Below, in pieces: positions 18,285 through 27,061 of a stretch of 64,000 nt of DNA. The notes under the pieces are model-generated. The model saw only the letters and a program-made list of their open reading frames with translations. It did no database searches and had not been told where the DNA came from. The position numbers and the translations under genes were made by a program. Numbering within the stretch: the stretch's first letter is position 1; each line of letters starts with the position of its first letter. Source of the stretch: Dokdonella fugitiva (lineage in GTDB: Bacteria; Pseudomonadota; Gammaproteobacteria; Xanthomonadales; Rhodanobacteraceae); contig NZ_JACGXL010000001.1 of NCBI RefSeq assembly GCF_014138265.1, positions 496,001-560,000 on the forward strand. The letters are read 5' to 3'.

Positions 18285-19040
18285 CTAGCGGCCGGGGCGT
18301 ATCTGCTGCCGTTCCTGCTGGCGGTCCCACGCGCGCAGTTCGTCGCGGATGTGCGCGATGCGCTGGCGACCGAGCGCGTTGCGGCCTTCGTCGAGCACTT
18401 GCGCGTCGAGCAGTTCGGCGAGCCGCTGCGCGGTCGGCAGCAGCATTTCCCATGCGTCGAGCGCGGGCAGAGGGCCCGGCAAGGTCATGAACAGCGTGAC
18501 GCCGGGCGTCTGCACGTCGTCGAGCTGGGCCATGTCGAAATGACCGGGCTTGACCATGTTCGCCATGCTGAACACCGGGCCGTCCGCCTTCTTGCCGAGC
18601 ACGAGGCGGTGGAAGATCCCCATGTCGCCGAATTCGAGGCCGGCCTTTTCGGCGGCGACGACGATGTCGGGGCCGGCGAGCGGTTCACCCGCGCGCGATG
18701 CGACGAACAGGGTGACGATGCGTTCGATCGCCCGGTCGGGGCGCGCGCCGACGCTCGGGCGCGGCGATGCGGGACGCGCGGCCTCCGCCTCGCGGCCGGC
18801 CACGCTGGCACCGAGCCGCTCGAGTTCGCCGGCGAGCGAGACGTCGAGTTCACCCTGCGCCGGCGTCGCGTCCGGATCGCCGAACGTCGGCTCGACGCGC
18901 TCGTTGTCCAAACCCGAACGCCGCGGGGGCCGCCGCTCGCCCTGCTCGGGCTTCTTCGGCCTGCCGAACAGGTAGATCAGCAACAGCACGATCGCGCCGA
19001 GGACGATCAGCGGTATGCCGACGCTCGCGTTCCATTCCAT
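18285..19040 (-). CDS. zipA: Cell division protein ZipA
   Basis: 251 residues. An N-terminal membrane helix (about 8-25, L-I-V-L-G-A-I-V-L-L-L-I-Y-L-F-G), a Pro/Arg-rich linker and a C-terminal FtsZ-binding domain from about residue 105 (I-V-T-L-F-V-A-S-R through V-L-D-E-G-R-N). It tethers the FtsZ ring to the inner membrane. The ATG at 19038-19040 follows GGAGG. It lies 35 bases downstream of smc. In relatives ligA follows zipA; here a convergent accessory gene ends there instead. Confidence 0.9.
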   Translation of the reverse strand: MEWNASVGIPLIVLGAIVLLLIYLFGRPKKPEQGERRPPRRSGLDNERVEPTFGDPDATPAQGELDVSLAGELERLGASVAGREAEAARPASPRPSVGARPDRAIERIVTLFVASRAGEPLAGPDIVVAAEKAGLEFGDMGIFHRLVLGKKADGPVFSMANMVKPGHFDMAQLDDVQTPGVTLFMTLPGPLPALDAWEMLLPTAQRLAELLDAQVLDEGRNALGRQRIAHIRDELRAWDRQQERQQIRPGR

Positions 19041-19075
19041 GATGCTCGCCTCCGCCGTGGAACCGGGCGGCCCGC

Positions 19076-22000
19076 TCAGGCCGCGCCCGCGAGTTTAGCC
19101 GCTTCGGCGAGGTCGACCTGCACCAGGCGCGACACGCCCGGTTCGCGCATCGTCACGCCGCAGAGCTGCTTCGCCGCTTCCATCGTCGCCTTGTTGTGGG
19201 TGACGAAGATGAACTGCACCTGTTCGCTCATCTCCGAGACGAGCGACGAGAAGCGTCCGACGTTCGCCTCGTCGAGTGGCGCGTCGACCTCGTCGAGCAG
19301 GCAGAACGGCGCGGGGTTGAGGCGGAAGATCGCGAACACGAGCGCGACCGCGGTCATCGCCTTCTCGCCGCCGGAGAGCAGCGAGATCGAACTCACTCGC
19401 TTGCCCGGCGGGCGCGCCATGATCGCGACGCCGGTCGACAGCAGGTCCTCGCCGGTGAGCTCGAGGTAGGCGTGGCCGCCGCCGAACAGGCGCGGGAACA
19501 GCTCCTGCACACCCGTGTTGACGCGGTCGAAGGTTTCCTTGAAGCGCGCGCGCGTCTCCTTGTCGATCTTGCGGATCGCGCCTTCGAGCGTCTCGAGCGC
19601 GGTGCCGAGGTCGGTGAGCTGCGCGTCGAGGTAAGTCTTTCGCTGCGACTGCTCCTCGTACTCCTGGATCGCGGCAAGGTTGACCGGCTCGAGGCGGCGG
19701 ATCTTCTGGTCGAGTTCGCCGAGGTCGGCCTGCCACTGCCCCGCGTCCGCCTCGCCCGGCAAGGTCGCGATCAGCGCCTCGTAGTCGAAGCCCGCTTCCG
19801 CGATCGCGCCGGCGAGCGCCTGCGCACGCAGGCGGTGCTCCTGTTCGCGCAGGCGCAGCTGCGCGACTTCCTCGCGCTGCTCGGCGAGCCCGGCCTCGAA
19901 GCGGTGCCGCTCCTGCTCGAGGCGACGCAACTCGGCTTCCTGCTCCTGCTGCGCCTGGCGCGCCTCGACCATCTGGCGGTCGACGAGCAGGCGCTGGTTG
20001 AGGCAGGTCTGGCGTTCGTCTTCGAGGCCCGCGAGCGGATCGTTGCTCGAGGCGAGCTGCGCGGCGATCTCGCCGCGGCGCGCGTCGAGTTGCGCGAGCT
20101 GGCCGTGCATGCGCTGCAGCGACTGCTCGAGCGCACCCGCGGCGGTGCGCCGCGACTCGGTCGACAGCGCCGCCTGGTGCGCGGCGTCGCGCGCCTCGCG
20201 CGCGTTCATGCGCGCCTCTTCGCGCGCCTCGAGCAGCTTGCGCCGCTCGCCATCGAGCGCCTGGCGGCGCTGCTCGAGGTCGCCCATGTGGCCGACCGCG
20301 GTCTCCAGGCGGCCGCGCGCCTCGCGCGCCTGCTCGCGATCGGCGTCGAGCTTGGCGACGACGTCCTCGAGTTCGCGCGCGACGCGGTTGAGGCGCTCCT
20401 GCGCGCTGTCGATGCGGCCGCGTTGGCTCTGCAGCTGGCCGCCGACTTCGGCGAGGCGGCGGTGCGAGGTGTACAGCTCGCGCTGCGCGTCCTCGCGCGC
20501 GCGCTCGGCGTCGATGCGCTCGAGCTTGCCGCGCTCGAGCGCATCGGCGTGCGCGTCGATCTCGGATTCGAGCGCGGCGATGCGTTCGCCGAGTTCGCGG
20601 ATCTCGCGCTCGCGCGCGAGCACGCCGACCTGCGCGCCGGAGCCGCGCTGCACGCGCACCGTGCCGTGGCCGAACCACTCGCCTTCGGCGGTGACGATCG
20701 ACTCGCCCGCGGCGAGCGTGGGCGCGTGCGTGCGCGCTTCGCCGAGCGAAGCCGCCGTGCGCACGCGCGCGAGCACCGCGCACGCGGCGGCCGGGCCGCG
20801 CACGTGCGCCGCGAGCGTTCCGGCCGCACCGCTCGCGCCGTCCTCGCGTGCGCCGATCAGCGCGACGTCGGCGTCGCGCAGCGCGGCGAGTTCATCGGCG
20901 AACGCGGCCGGCTCGTCCACGAGCACGGCTTCGAGCCAGCCGTCGAGCACGGTCTCGACCGCGCGCTCCCAGCCGGCGTCGACCTGCAGCGCCTCGCCGA
21001 GTCGACGTGCCTGGCCGAGGCCGAGGCCGTCGAGCCAGGTCTTCGCGGCGCCGCCCTCGCCGAGCGCGGCGTGCTGCAGCGTTTCGAGCGAACCGAGGCG
21101 GCCGCGCAGCTTCTCGAGCTCACCGCGCTTGCCGCTGAGCATCGCCTGCGTCGTGCGTTCGAGTTCGAGCGCGGCCTCGGCGGCGTGGCGGCGCTCGTCG
21201 AGGGCGGCCGTGTGCGCTTCGACGTGCTCGCGCAGCGCCGCGTGCTCGGTGTCGAGCGCTTCGAGCGCCTGGCCGAGTTCGTCGATGTTCGCCGCGGCCC
21301 GCTCGGCTTCGAGCGCACCGCGGCGCTGGTCGGCGGCGAGGCACTGCTTGTCGAGGTAGTCGAGGCGCGTGCGCTCGACTTCGGCCGCCTGCCCCGCCTG
21401 CGAGGTCGCGAGCGTGTGCTGGTCCCACTGCGTCTGCCATTCGGACAGCTGCAGCTCGCTCGTGCGCAGCGCCTCGGCCGCGGCCTCGTCGGCCTCGCGC
21501 AGGGTTTCGAGCTGCGGCGCGGCGTCGGCGAGCAACGCGCCGAGTTCCTCGAAGCGCTGGCGGTCGGTCTCGATGTGTTCGGCGAGTTCGGCGTGCGCGC
21601 GTTCGGTCTCGTGGCGCGCGCGGTCGAGCTGTTCGGCGAGCTGCTTGCTGTGCTGGATCTGCTGCTCGACGCGCGCGATCTCCGCGCCGACCTTGTACAC
21701 CTCGCCCTGCACCGCGTTCATGTGCTCGACCGCGGCGGCATGCTTCTCGCGCCCGGTCTCGAGCGCGGCTTCGGTGTGGCGCTGCTCGGCGAGCTGCTGT
21801 TCGATCGCGAGCTCGGCCTTGCGCAGCGCGCCCGACTGGCCGTCGACTTCGGCCTGCGCCGAGCGCAGCGAAAGCGCCTTGACCTCGGCTTCCTTCTTCT
21901 TCTGCTCTTCCTTGAGCTGCTGCCAGCGCTCGGCGGTCTTGGCCTGGCGCTTGAGGTGCTCGAGCTGCTTGTCGACCTCGTCGCGCACGTCGCGCACGCG

Positions 22001-22576
22001 GTCGAGGTTCTCGCGCGTCGCCTTGATGCGGTTCTCGGTTTCCTTGCGGCGCTCCTTGTACTTGGAGATGCCCGCCGCTTCCTCGAGGTGGTTGCGCAAC
22101 TGCTCGGGATCGGACTCGACGATGTCCGAGATCATGCCCTGCTCGATGATCGAATAGCTGCGCGGACCGAGCCCGGTGCCGAGGAACAGGTCGGTGATGT
22201 CGCGCCGGCGGCAGCGCACGCCGTTGAGGAAATACTGCGACTGGCCGTCGCGGCTGACCAGGCGCTTGACCGAGATCTCGTTGTAGCTCGCGTACTCGCC
22301 GACGATGAGGCCGTCGGAGTTGTCGAACAGCAGCTCGACCATCGCGCTGCCGACCGGCTTGCGCCCGTTCGAGCCGGAGAAGATCACGTCGGTGAGCGCG
22401 TCGCCGCGCAGGCGGCTCGCCGCGCTCTCGCCCATGACCCAGCGGATCGCGTCGATGATGTTGGACTTGCCGCAGCCGTTCGGACCGACGACACCGGTCA
22501 TGTTGGTCGGCAGGTGCAAGGTGGTCGGGTCGACGAACGACTTGAATCCGGCCAGTTTGATCGTAGTCAGACGCAT
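19076..22576 (-). CDS. smc: Chromosome segregation ATPase SMC
   Basis: 1166 residues, normal for bacterial SMC. Walker A G-P-N-G-C-G-K-S-N (31-39), long coiled coils, a hinge at about 500-650 (V-E-T-V-L-D-G-W-L-E-A-V-L-V), and the C-terminal signature L-S-G-G-E-K-A-M-T-A-V-A with Walker B C-L-L-D-E-V-D-A-P-L-D-E. With ScpA and ScpB (encoded at 23558-25313) it forms the condensin complex. The ATG at 22574-22576 precedes the conserved R-L-T-T-I-K-L-A-G-F-K-S-F. Confidence 0.97.
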   Translation of the reverse strand: MRLTTIKLAGFKSFVDPTTLHLPTNMTGVVGPNGCGKSNIIDAIRWVMGESAASRLRGDALTDVIFSGSNGRKPVGSAMVELLFDNSDGLIVGEYASYNEISVKRLVSRDGQSQYFLNGVRCRRRDITDLFLGTGLGPRSYSIIEQGMISDIVESDPEQLRNHLEEAAGISKYKERRKETENRIKATRENLDRVRDVRDEVDKQLEHLKRQAKTAERWQQLKEEQKKKEAEVKALSLRSAQAEVDGQSGALRKAELAIEQQLAEQRHTEAALETGREKHAAAVEHMNAVQGEVYKVGAEIARVEQQIQHSKQLAEQLDRARHETERAHAELAEHIETDRQRFEELGALLADAAPQLETLREADEAAAEALRTSELQLSEWQTQWDQHTLATSQAGQAAEVERTRLDYLDKQCLAADQRRGALEAERAAANIDELGQALEALDTEHAALREHVEAHTAALDERRHAAEAALELERTTQAMLSGKRGELEKLRGRLGSLETLQHAALGEGGAAKTWLDGLGLGQARRLGEALQVDAGWERAVETVLDGWLEAVLVDEPAAFADELAALRDADVALIGAREDGASGAAGTLAAHVRGPAAACAVLARVRTAASLGEARTHAPTLAAGESIVTAEGEWFGHGTVRVQRGSGAQVGVLAREREIRELGERIAALESEIDAHADALERGKLERIDAERAREDAQRELYTSHRRLAEVGGQLQSQRGRIDSAQERLNRVARELEDVVAKLDADREQAREARGRLETAVGHMGDLEQRRQALDGERRKLLEAREEARMNAREARDAAHQAALSTESRRTAAGALEQSLQRMHGQLAQLDARRGEIAAQLASSNDPLAGLEDERQTCLNQRLLVDRQMVEARQAQQEQEAELRRLEQERHRFEAGLAEQREEVAQLRLREQEHRLRAQALAGAIAEAGFDYEALIATLPGEADAGQWQADLGELDQKIRRLEPVNLAAIQEYEEQSQRKTYLDAQLTDLGTALETLEGAIRKIDKETRARFKETFDRVNTGVQELFPRLFGGGHAYLELTGEDLLSTGVAIMARPPGKRVSSISLLSGGEKAMTAVALVFAIFRLNPAPFCLLDEVDAPLDEANVGRFSSLVSEMSEQVQFIFVTHNKATMEAAKQLCGVTMREPGVSRLVQVDLAEAAKLAGAA

Positions 22577-22642
22577 CTAGCGGTTACCTCGGGAATCCAT
22601 GACGCGAGCTCCCCGCTCGCGGACGTGCAGGCGGCGATCGAC

Positions 22643-22912
22643 TCAGCCCTCTTCCGGCGCTCGCGCGTCGATCGCGAGCGCGTGGATGTCGGTCTGCATG
22701 AGCTCGCCGAGCGCGGCGTACACGGCGCGGTGGCGCGCGAGCGGCAGCTGGCCGCGGAATGCGGCGCTGACGACGCGCACGCGGAAATGACCGCGGCCAT
22801 CGCGCGCACCGGCATGCCCCGCGTGGCGATGGCTCTCGTCCTCGATCGCGAGTTCGAGCGGCGCGAGCGCGACGGTCAGGCGCTCGCGGATGCTGTCCAC
22901 GCGCGCACTCAA
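22643..22912 (-). CDS. bolA: BolA family protein
   Basis: 89 residues if translated from the TTG at 22910-22912, which overlaps the upstream stop in a TTGA junction and has AAGGTGG just upstream. A GTG at 22898-22900 would give 85 residues but has no ribosome site. The conserved core [11 protein letters not shown] and [10 protein letters not shown], ending near I-H-A-L-A-I, is BolA, as is the N-terminal [10 protein letters not shown]. BolA proteins act with monothiol glutaredoxins in Fe-S handling and stress response. Coupled to a YciI-like gene. Confidence 0.88.
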   Translation of the reverse strand: MSARVDSIRERLTVALAPLELAIEDESHRHAGHAGARDGRGHFRVRVVSAAFRGQLPLARHRAVYAALGELMQTDIHALAIDARAPEEG

Positions 22913-23208
22913 GGCGCCACCTTGCGGAACGGCCGCACGCTGACCTCGGCGTAGACGCCGGCGGCAACGTACGGGTCGGCGTCGGCCCATGCCTTCGCCG
23001 CGGCGAGGTCGGCGAACTCGGCGACGATCAGGCTGCCGCTGAAACCCGCCGGGCCGGGATCCTCGGCGTCGATCGCCGGGAACGGACCGGCGAGCAGCAG
23101 CCGCCCCTCCTCGCGCAGGCGGTTCAGGCGCTCCAGGTGGGCCGGGCGCACCGAAAGCCGGCGCGCGAGGGAGTCGGGCACGTCGCTGCCGACGATCGCA
23201 TACCACAT
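22909..23208 (-). CDS. YciI family protein
   Basis: 99 residues. It begins [12 protein letters not shown] and contains the family's R-x-A-H-L-E-R-L and a D-P-Y-V-A-A-G-V-Y segment (histidine and aspartate form the putative active site). The ferredoxin-like fold is known but the reaction is not. It is translationally coupled to bolA downstream. The ATG is at 23206-23208; longer in-frame starts have no support. Confidence 0.85.
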   Translation of the reverse strand: MWYAIVGSDVPDSLARRLSVRPAHLERLNRLREEGRLLLAGPFPAIDAEDPGPAGFSGSLIVAEFADLAAAKAWADADPYVAAGVYAEVSVRPFRKVAP

Positions 23209-23557
23209 GAACGGGGCATCCTGCGGACAAAGACATATGTTAGCCGAAGCGTCGCGCAACTCGGCGGCGACATGCGGCTGTCACGGCATTTGCGCATCGA
23301 CGCGTTTCCCCGTAGTCTAGGGGTGAATCGAGAGGGCGGAGTCCCGCGCGCGCCGACGCGGAGCGTTTCCAGCCCACCTCCCGACCTTTTTAGGATTGCC
23401 GACCTCCGGATTCCCCAGGAACCGGGCGTCCTCGTTGCAGGCCTTGCGCGCCGACGGCGGTTGTTGCCGCGTGCGTCCGGCCGCACGCCGTGATCGTTGC
23501 ACGACCCGCCGCGCCGTGAGGCGCCGGATGGCGTGGAATCGGGATCATCGATCGAGC
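23209..23557. other. Divergent promoter region, yciI/scpA, with possible leader
   Basis: No gene seen. A possible plus-strand promoter is TTGCGC (23290-23295) and TAGTCT (23313-23318), 17 bases apart. A run CCTTTTTAGG near 23386-23392 could end a short transcript, but no convincing hairpin precedes it. The remainder to the scpA ATG is unstructured GC-rich DNA. Confidence 0.35.
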
Positions 23558-24484
23558 ATGAACCAGACCGCCGAACAGCCCAGCACAGACACACCGGCCA
23601 ATACGTTCCCGCAGGTGCCGCAGCAGCAGGAGATCCCGCTCGCGGTCGTGCGCGGGCAGCCGGTGCTCGAGATCCCGCAGGACCTGTACATCCCGCCGGA
23701 TGCGCTCGAGGTCATCCTCGAGGCGTTCGAGGGGCCGCTCGACCTCCTGCTGTACCTGATCCGGCGGCAGAACCTCGACATCCTCGACATCCCTATCGCC
23801 GAGATCACGCGTCAGTACGTCGACTACATCGAGATGATGCACGAGATGAAACTCGAGCTCGCGGCCGAGTACCTGGTCATGGCCGCGATCCTCGCCGAGA
23901 TCAAGTCGCGCCTGCTGCTGCCGCGGCCGCCGGCCGAGGAAGGCCTCGAGGAGGACCCGCGCGCCGAACTCGTGCGTCGCCTGCAGGAGTACGAGCGGTT
24001 CAAGAAAGCGGCGGAGGACATCGACGCGATGCCGCGCCAGGACCGCGACTTCGCGCCGGCGCACGTCGTCGTCGACGACCGCAACGTGATCCGCCTGCCG
24101 CCGCCGGTGGAACTGCGCGAACTGCTGCTCGCGCTCAAGGACGTCATGAAGCGGGCCGAACTGTACGGCCATCATGCGATCCAGCGCGAGGCGCTCAACG
24201 TGCGCAGCCGCATGAGCGACGTGCTGAACGCGCTCGGCGACGGCGAATTCCATCGCTTCGAGCAGTTGTTCGACGCGACCGAAGGTCGGCGCGGCGTCGT
24301 CGTGACCTTCCTCGCGATGCTCGAACTCGCCAAGGAACAGCTCATCGAGATCGTGCAGGAAGCATCGCTCGCGCCGATCTACGTGAAGTCGCTCGCGACC
24401 GCCGACGGCAAGGCCGCGTCGTCCGGCGAGGCCGCGAACGACGCGCCCGAAGCCAGCGACGAACCGGCGAGCCAGGCGTCCTGA
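23558..24484 (+). CDS. scpA: Segregation and condensation protein A
   Basis: 308 residues. The kleisin N-terminal signature F-E-G-P-L-D-L-L-L-Y-L-I-R-R-Q-N-L-D-I is plain and the C-terminal winged-helix segment (F-L-A-M-L-E-L-A-K-E-Q) binds SMC. The extra N-terminal 40 residues are Gln/Pro-rich and the last 30 are acidic and low complexity. It bridges SMC heads together with ScpB. ATG at 23558 (M-N-Q-T). Downstream genes scpB and rluB form its operon. Confidence 0.95.
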   Translation: MNQTAEQPSTDTPANTFPQVPQQQEIPLAVVRGQPVLEIPQDLYIPPDALEVILEAFEGPLDLLLYLIRRQNLDILDIPIAEITRQYVDYIEMMHEMKLELAAEYLVMAAILAEIKSRLLLPRPPAEEGLEEDPRAELVRRLQEYERFKKAAEDIDAMPRQDRDFAPAHVVVDDRNVIRLPPPVELRELLLALKDVMKRAELYGHHAIQREALNVRSRMSDVLNALGDGEFHRFEQLFDATEGRRGVVVTFLAMLELAKEQLIEIVQEASLAPIYVKSLATADGKAASSGEAANDAPEASDEPASQAS

Positions 24485-24548
24485 ACGCTACACGGATTCC
24501 ACCGCGGTCGACGCGACCGCACCGACAGGCCAACGAAATCCACCACTG

Positions 24549-25313
24549 ATGGAACCGCAGCTACTCAAACGCATCATCGAGGCCGCCCTGCTCGCCTCCG
24601 CGCAGCCGTTGTCGCTGCCGCAGCTGTCGGGCCTGTTCGACGAGTTCGAGATGCCTTCGCACGAGGACCTCGCGAAGGCGGTCGAGGAACTCAAGGCCGA
24701 CGCCGAGGGGCGCGGCATCGAACTCGTCGAGGTCGCCTCCGGCTTCCGCTACCAGGTGTGCAACGACGTGCACGCGCACGTCTGCCGCCTGTGGAGCGAG
24801 CGCCAGACGCGCTATTCGCGCGCACTGCTCGAGACGCTGTCGCTGATCGCCTATCGCCAGCCGATCACGCGCGCGGAAATCGAGCAGATCCGCGGCGTCG
24901 CCGTTTCGACCAACATCGTGCGCACGCTCGAGGAACGCGAATGGGTGCGCGTGGTCGGTTACCGCGACCTGCCCGGCAAGCCTGCGTTGTTCGGCACGAC
25001 CAAGCAGTTCCTCGACTATTTCAACCTCAAGTCGCTCGACGAACTGCCGCCGCTCGGCGAGCTGCGCGACATCGAGGAACTCGACCCGCAGCTCGCGCTC
25101 GACGAGCCGCGCGGGCCGATCCACGCCCAGGTGGCGCCCGACGTCGCGGGCGACACCGCGGCCGCCGGCAGCGAACACGCTGGCGAAGACCCCATCGACG
25201 AGACCGCCATCGCCGCCGTCGCCGAGCACGGCGACGAACCGGCTCCCACCGACGACCGCGAAGCGCCGACCGACGGCGACGCACACGAAGACACCCCGGA
25301 ATCCATCGCATGA
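24549..25313 (+). CDS. scpB: Segregation and condensation protein B
   Basis: 254 residues. Two winged helices, with E-T-L-S-L-I-A-Y-R-Q-P-I-T-R-A-E-I and L-P-G-K-P-A-L-F-G-T-T as signature blocks, followed by about 70 acidic low-complexity residues not present in short ScpBs. It dimerises and binds ScpA in the condensin complex. ATG at 24549, 64 bases after scpA. Its stop overlaps the rluB start by four bases (ATGA). Confidence 0.95.
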   Translation: MEPQLLKRIIEAALLASAQPLSLPQLSGLFDEFEMPSHEDLAKAVEELKADAEGRGIELVEVASGFRYQVCNDVHAHVCRLWSERQTRYSRALLETLSLIAYRQPITRAEIEQIRGVAVSTNIVRTLEEREWVRVVGYRDLPGKPALFGTTKQFLDYFNLKSLDELPPLGELRDIEELDPQLALDEPRGPIHAQVAPDVAGDTAAAGSEHAGEDPIDETAIAAVAEHGDEPAPTDDREAPTDGDAHEDTPESIA

Positions 25314-26974
25314 GCACCTCCGCCCGTTCCATCCTCAAGCTCAAACGCCCGGCCGAAGCCGCCGATGCGCCCGCCGTCGAGGAGCGCCTGCACAAGGTGC
25401 TCGCGAACGCCGGGCTCGGCTCGCGCCGCATGCTCGAGGCGCGCATCGAAGCCGGCGAGGTACTGCTCAACGGCGGCGTCGCCACGCTCGGCCAGAGCGT
25501 GCGCAGCGGCGACCGCGTCGAAATGGATGGCAAGCGCTTCGTCGTCGTCGCCGACAACGCCGAGCACGCACAGGTCCTGCTCTACAACAAGCCCGACGGC
25601 GTGGTCGCCACGCGCGACGATCCCGAAGGCCGCCCGACCGTGTTCGAGCAGTTGCCGCAGCTCAAGGGCGCGCGCTGGATCGCGGTCGGCCGCCTCGACA
25701 TCAACACGACCGGCCTGCTGCTGCTGACGACCGACGGCGATCTCGCCAACACGCTCATGCATCCGCGTTCGGAGATCGAGCGCGAATACATCTGCCGTGT
25801 GCACGGCGAGGTGCCCGACGAGGTGCTCGAGCGCCTGCGCACGGGCATCGAGCTCGAGGACGGTCCCGCGCACTTCGACGAAATCGGCGTGATCAGCCGC
25901 GGTGCGAGTCATTCCTGGTTCCGCGTCGTGTTGCGCGAGGGACGCAACCGCGAAGTGCGCCGCATGTGGGAATCGCAGGGACTCATGGTCAGCCGCCTCA
26001 AGCGCATCCGCTACGGCAGCATCGAGCTGCCGCGCGGACTGCTGCGCGGCCATTCGACCGAACTCGACGTCGCACAGGTCGCCGCGCTGCGCGAACGCTG
26101 CGGCGTCGGCACGCCGGACCCGCGCCTCACGCTCGCCCCGGTGATCGGCCAGCGCCGCGCCGCGCCGACCGAATTCCGGCCGATGCCGAAGACGCAGCAG
26201 GCCTGGACCGGCGCGCGCGCCGACGAAGCGCGCGAGTTCGCCGCGTTCGACCGCATTCGCGACGACGGCTGGCGCGGCGCCACGGCGAAGCCGCGCAAGG
26301 CGCGCGGCGGCGGCCCCGGTCGCAAGGGACGCCCCGGTGCGCAGGATGCGCAGACTCAGGGACAACGCCCCGCGCGCGGTCCGCGACAGGGACAGCGCCC
26401 GGGCCAGGGTCCGCGCCAGGGCCAGGGACAAGGACAGCGCCAGGGTCAGGGACCACGCCAGGGCCAGGGCCGTCGCGGCCAGGGCCAGGGACAAGGCCAG
26501 AACCAGGGCCACGACGCGCCGCGCGCCGCATGGGCGGCCGAACCAGGCCTCAGCCCGGCGGTGCTGCGCAGCTGGTTCCCGGAATCCGCACCGGGCCAGA
26601 AGCGTCGCGGCGCGCGCCCAGGCATGGAGCAGCCGTACCATTCCGGCCAGTTCCATCCGCAGGGGCGCGACGATCGCCACGGCAATCGCGCGGCACCGCA
26701 AAATCCGGGACGTGGCCCGCGCCCGCAGCGCAGTGGTTCACCCGGCAACTCCGTGCACGAGCTCCCGTACGGCCATCCCGATTCGCGTCCGCAGCACGGC
26801 GGCCCGCGTCGCGGCAGCGGCGCGCCCGGCAACTCGACGCATGACGCGGGCAACCGCGCACCCGGCGGCAACCGCGCGCCGGGCGGCAATCGCCCGCCTG
26901 GCGGCAATCGCCCACCCGGCGGCAATCGCGGGCGTGGTGGCGGCGGTGGCCGTGGCGGTCCGCGCTCGCGCTGA
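25310..26974 (+). CDS. rluB: 23S rRNA pseudouridine synthase B with long disordered tail
   Basis: 554 residues, about twice the usual length. An S4 RNA-binding domain (about 24-85) and the RluB/RsuA catalytic domain with G-R-L-D-I-N-T-T-G (catalytic aspartate at 130) make pseudouridine in 23S rRNA (position 2605 in E. coli). From about residue 300 the protein becomes Gln/Gly/Arg/Asn-rich: Q-G-Q-R-P and R-Q-G-Q-G repeats, then four A-P-G-G-N-R-type repeats and an R-G-G-G-G-G-R end, probably a disordered RNA-binding or condensate-forming tail. The start overlaps the scpB stop (ATGA). Confidence 0.93.
   Translation: MSTSARSILKLKRPAEAADAPAVEERLHKVLANAGLGSRRMLEARIEAGEVLLNGGVATLGQSVRSGDRVEMDGKRFVVVADNAEHAQVLLYNKPDGVVATRDDPEGRPTVFEQLPQLKGARWIAVGRLDINTTGLLLLTTDGDLANTLMHPRSEIEREYICRVHGEVPDEVLERLRTGIELEDGPAHFDEIGVISRGASHSWFRVVLREGRNREVRRMWESQGLMVSRLKRIRYGSIELPRGLLRGHSTELDVAQVAALRERCGVGTPDPRLTLAPVIGQRRAAPTEFRPMPKTQQAWTGARADEAREFAAFDRIRDDGWRGATAKPRKARGGGPGRKGRPGAQDAQTQGQRPARGPRQGQRPGQGPRQGQGQGQRQGQGPRQGQGRRGQGQGQGQNQGHDAPRAAWAAEPGLSPAVLRSWFPESAPGQKRRGARPGMEQPYHSGQFHPQGRDDRHGNRAAPQNPGRGPRPQRSGSPGNSVHELPYGHPDSRPQHGGPRRGSGAPGNSTHDAGNRAPGGNRAPGGNRPPGGNRPPGGNRGRGGGGGRGGPRSR
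26356..26510 (+). repeat. CAGGG-rich low-complexity repeat inside rluB
   Basis: Imperfect short tandem units built on CAGGGCCAGGGACA encode the Q-G/R-Q-G-Q-G tract of the RluB tail. The codons for Gln and Gly are repeated nearly unchanged, suggesting expansion by slippage. Confidence 0.75.
26858..26929 (+). repeat. Four tandem 18-base units inside rluB
   Basis: Units begin at 26858, 26876, 26894 and 26912. Each is 18 bases of the form (G/C)C(A/G)CC(C/G/T)GGCGGCAA(C/T)CGC and encodes (A/P)-P-G-G-N-R. Copies differ at a few third positions, so the array is older than a very recent duplication. It is likely variable in length between strains. Confidence 0.85.
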
Positions 26975-27011
26975 CGCGGCCGACGACGAGCCCACCGCGC
27001 GCGCAGTGGGC

Positions 27012-27042
27012 AAAAAAAAGGCGGGCCGAAGCCCGCCTTTTT
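27012..27042. terminator. Bidirectional intrinsic terminator
   Basis: GGCGGGC (27020-27026), CGAA loop, GCCCGCC (27031-27037), flanked by eight A on the left and TTTTT on the right. It terminates rluB on the plus strand and the CsgG-like gene on the minus strand. Confidence 0.93.
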
Positions 27043-27061
27043 CATTCCTTCGAAACCGTCC

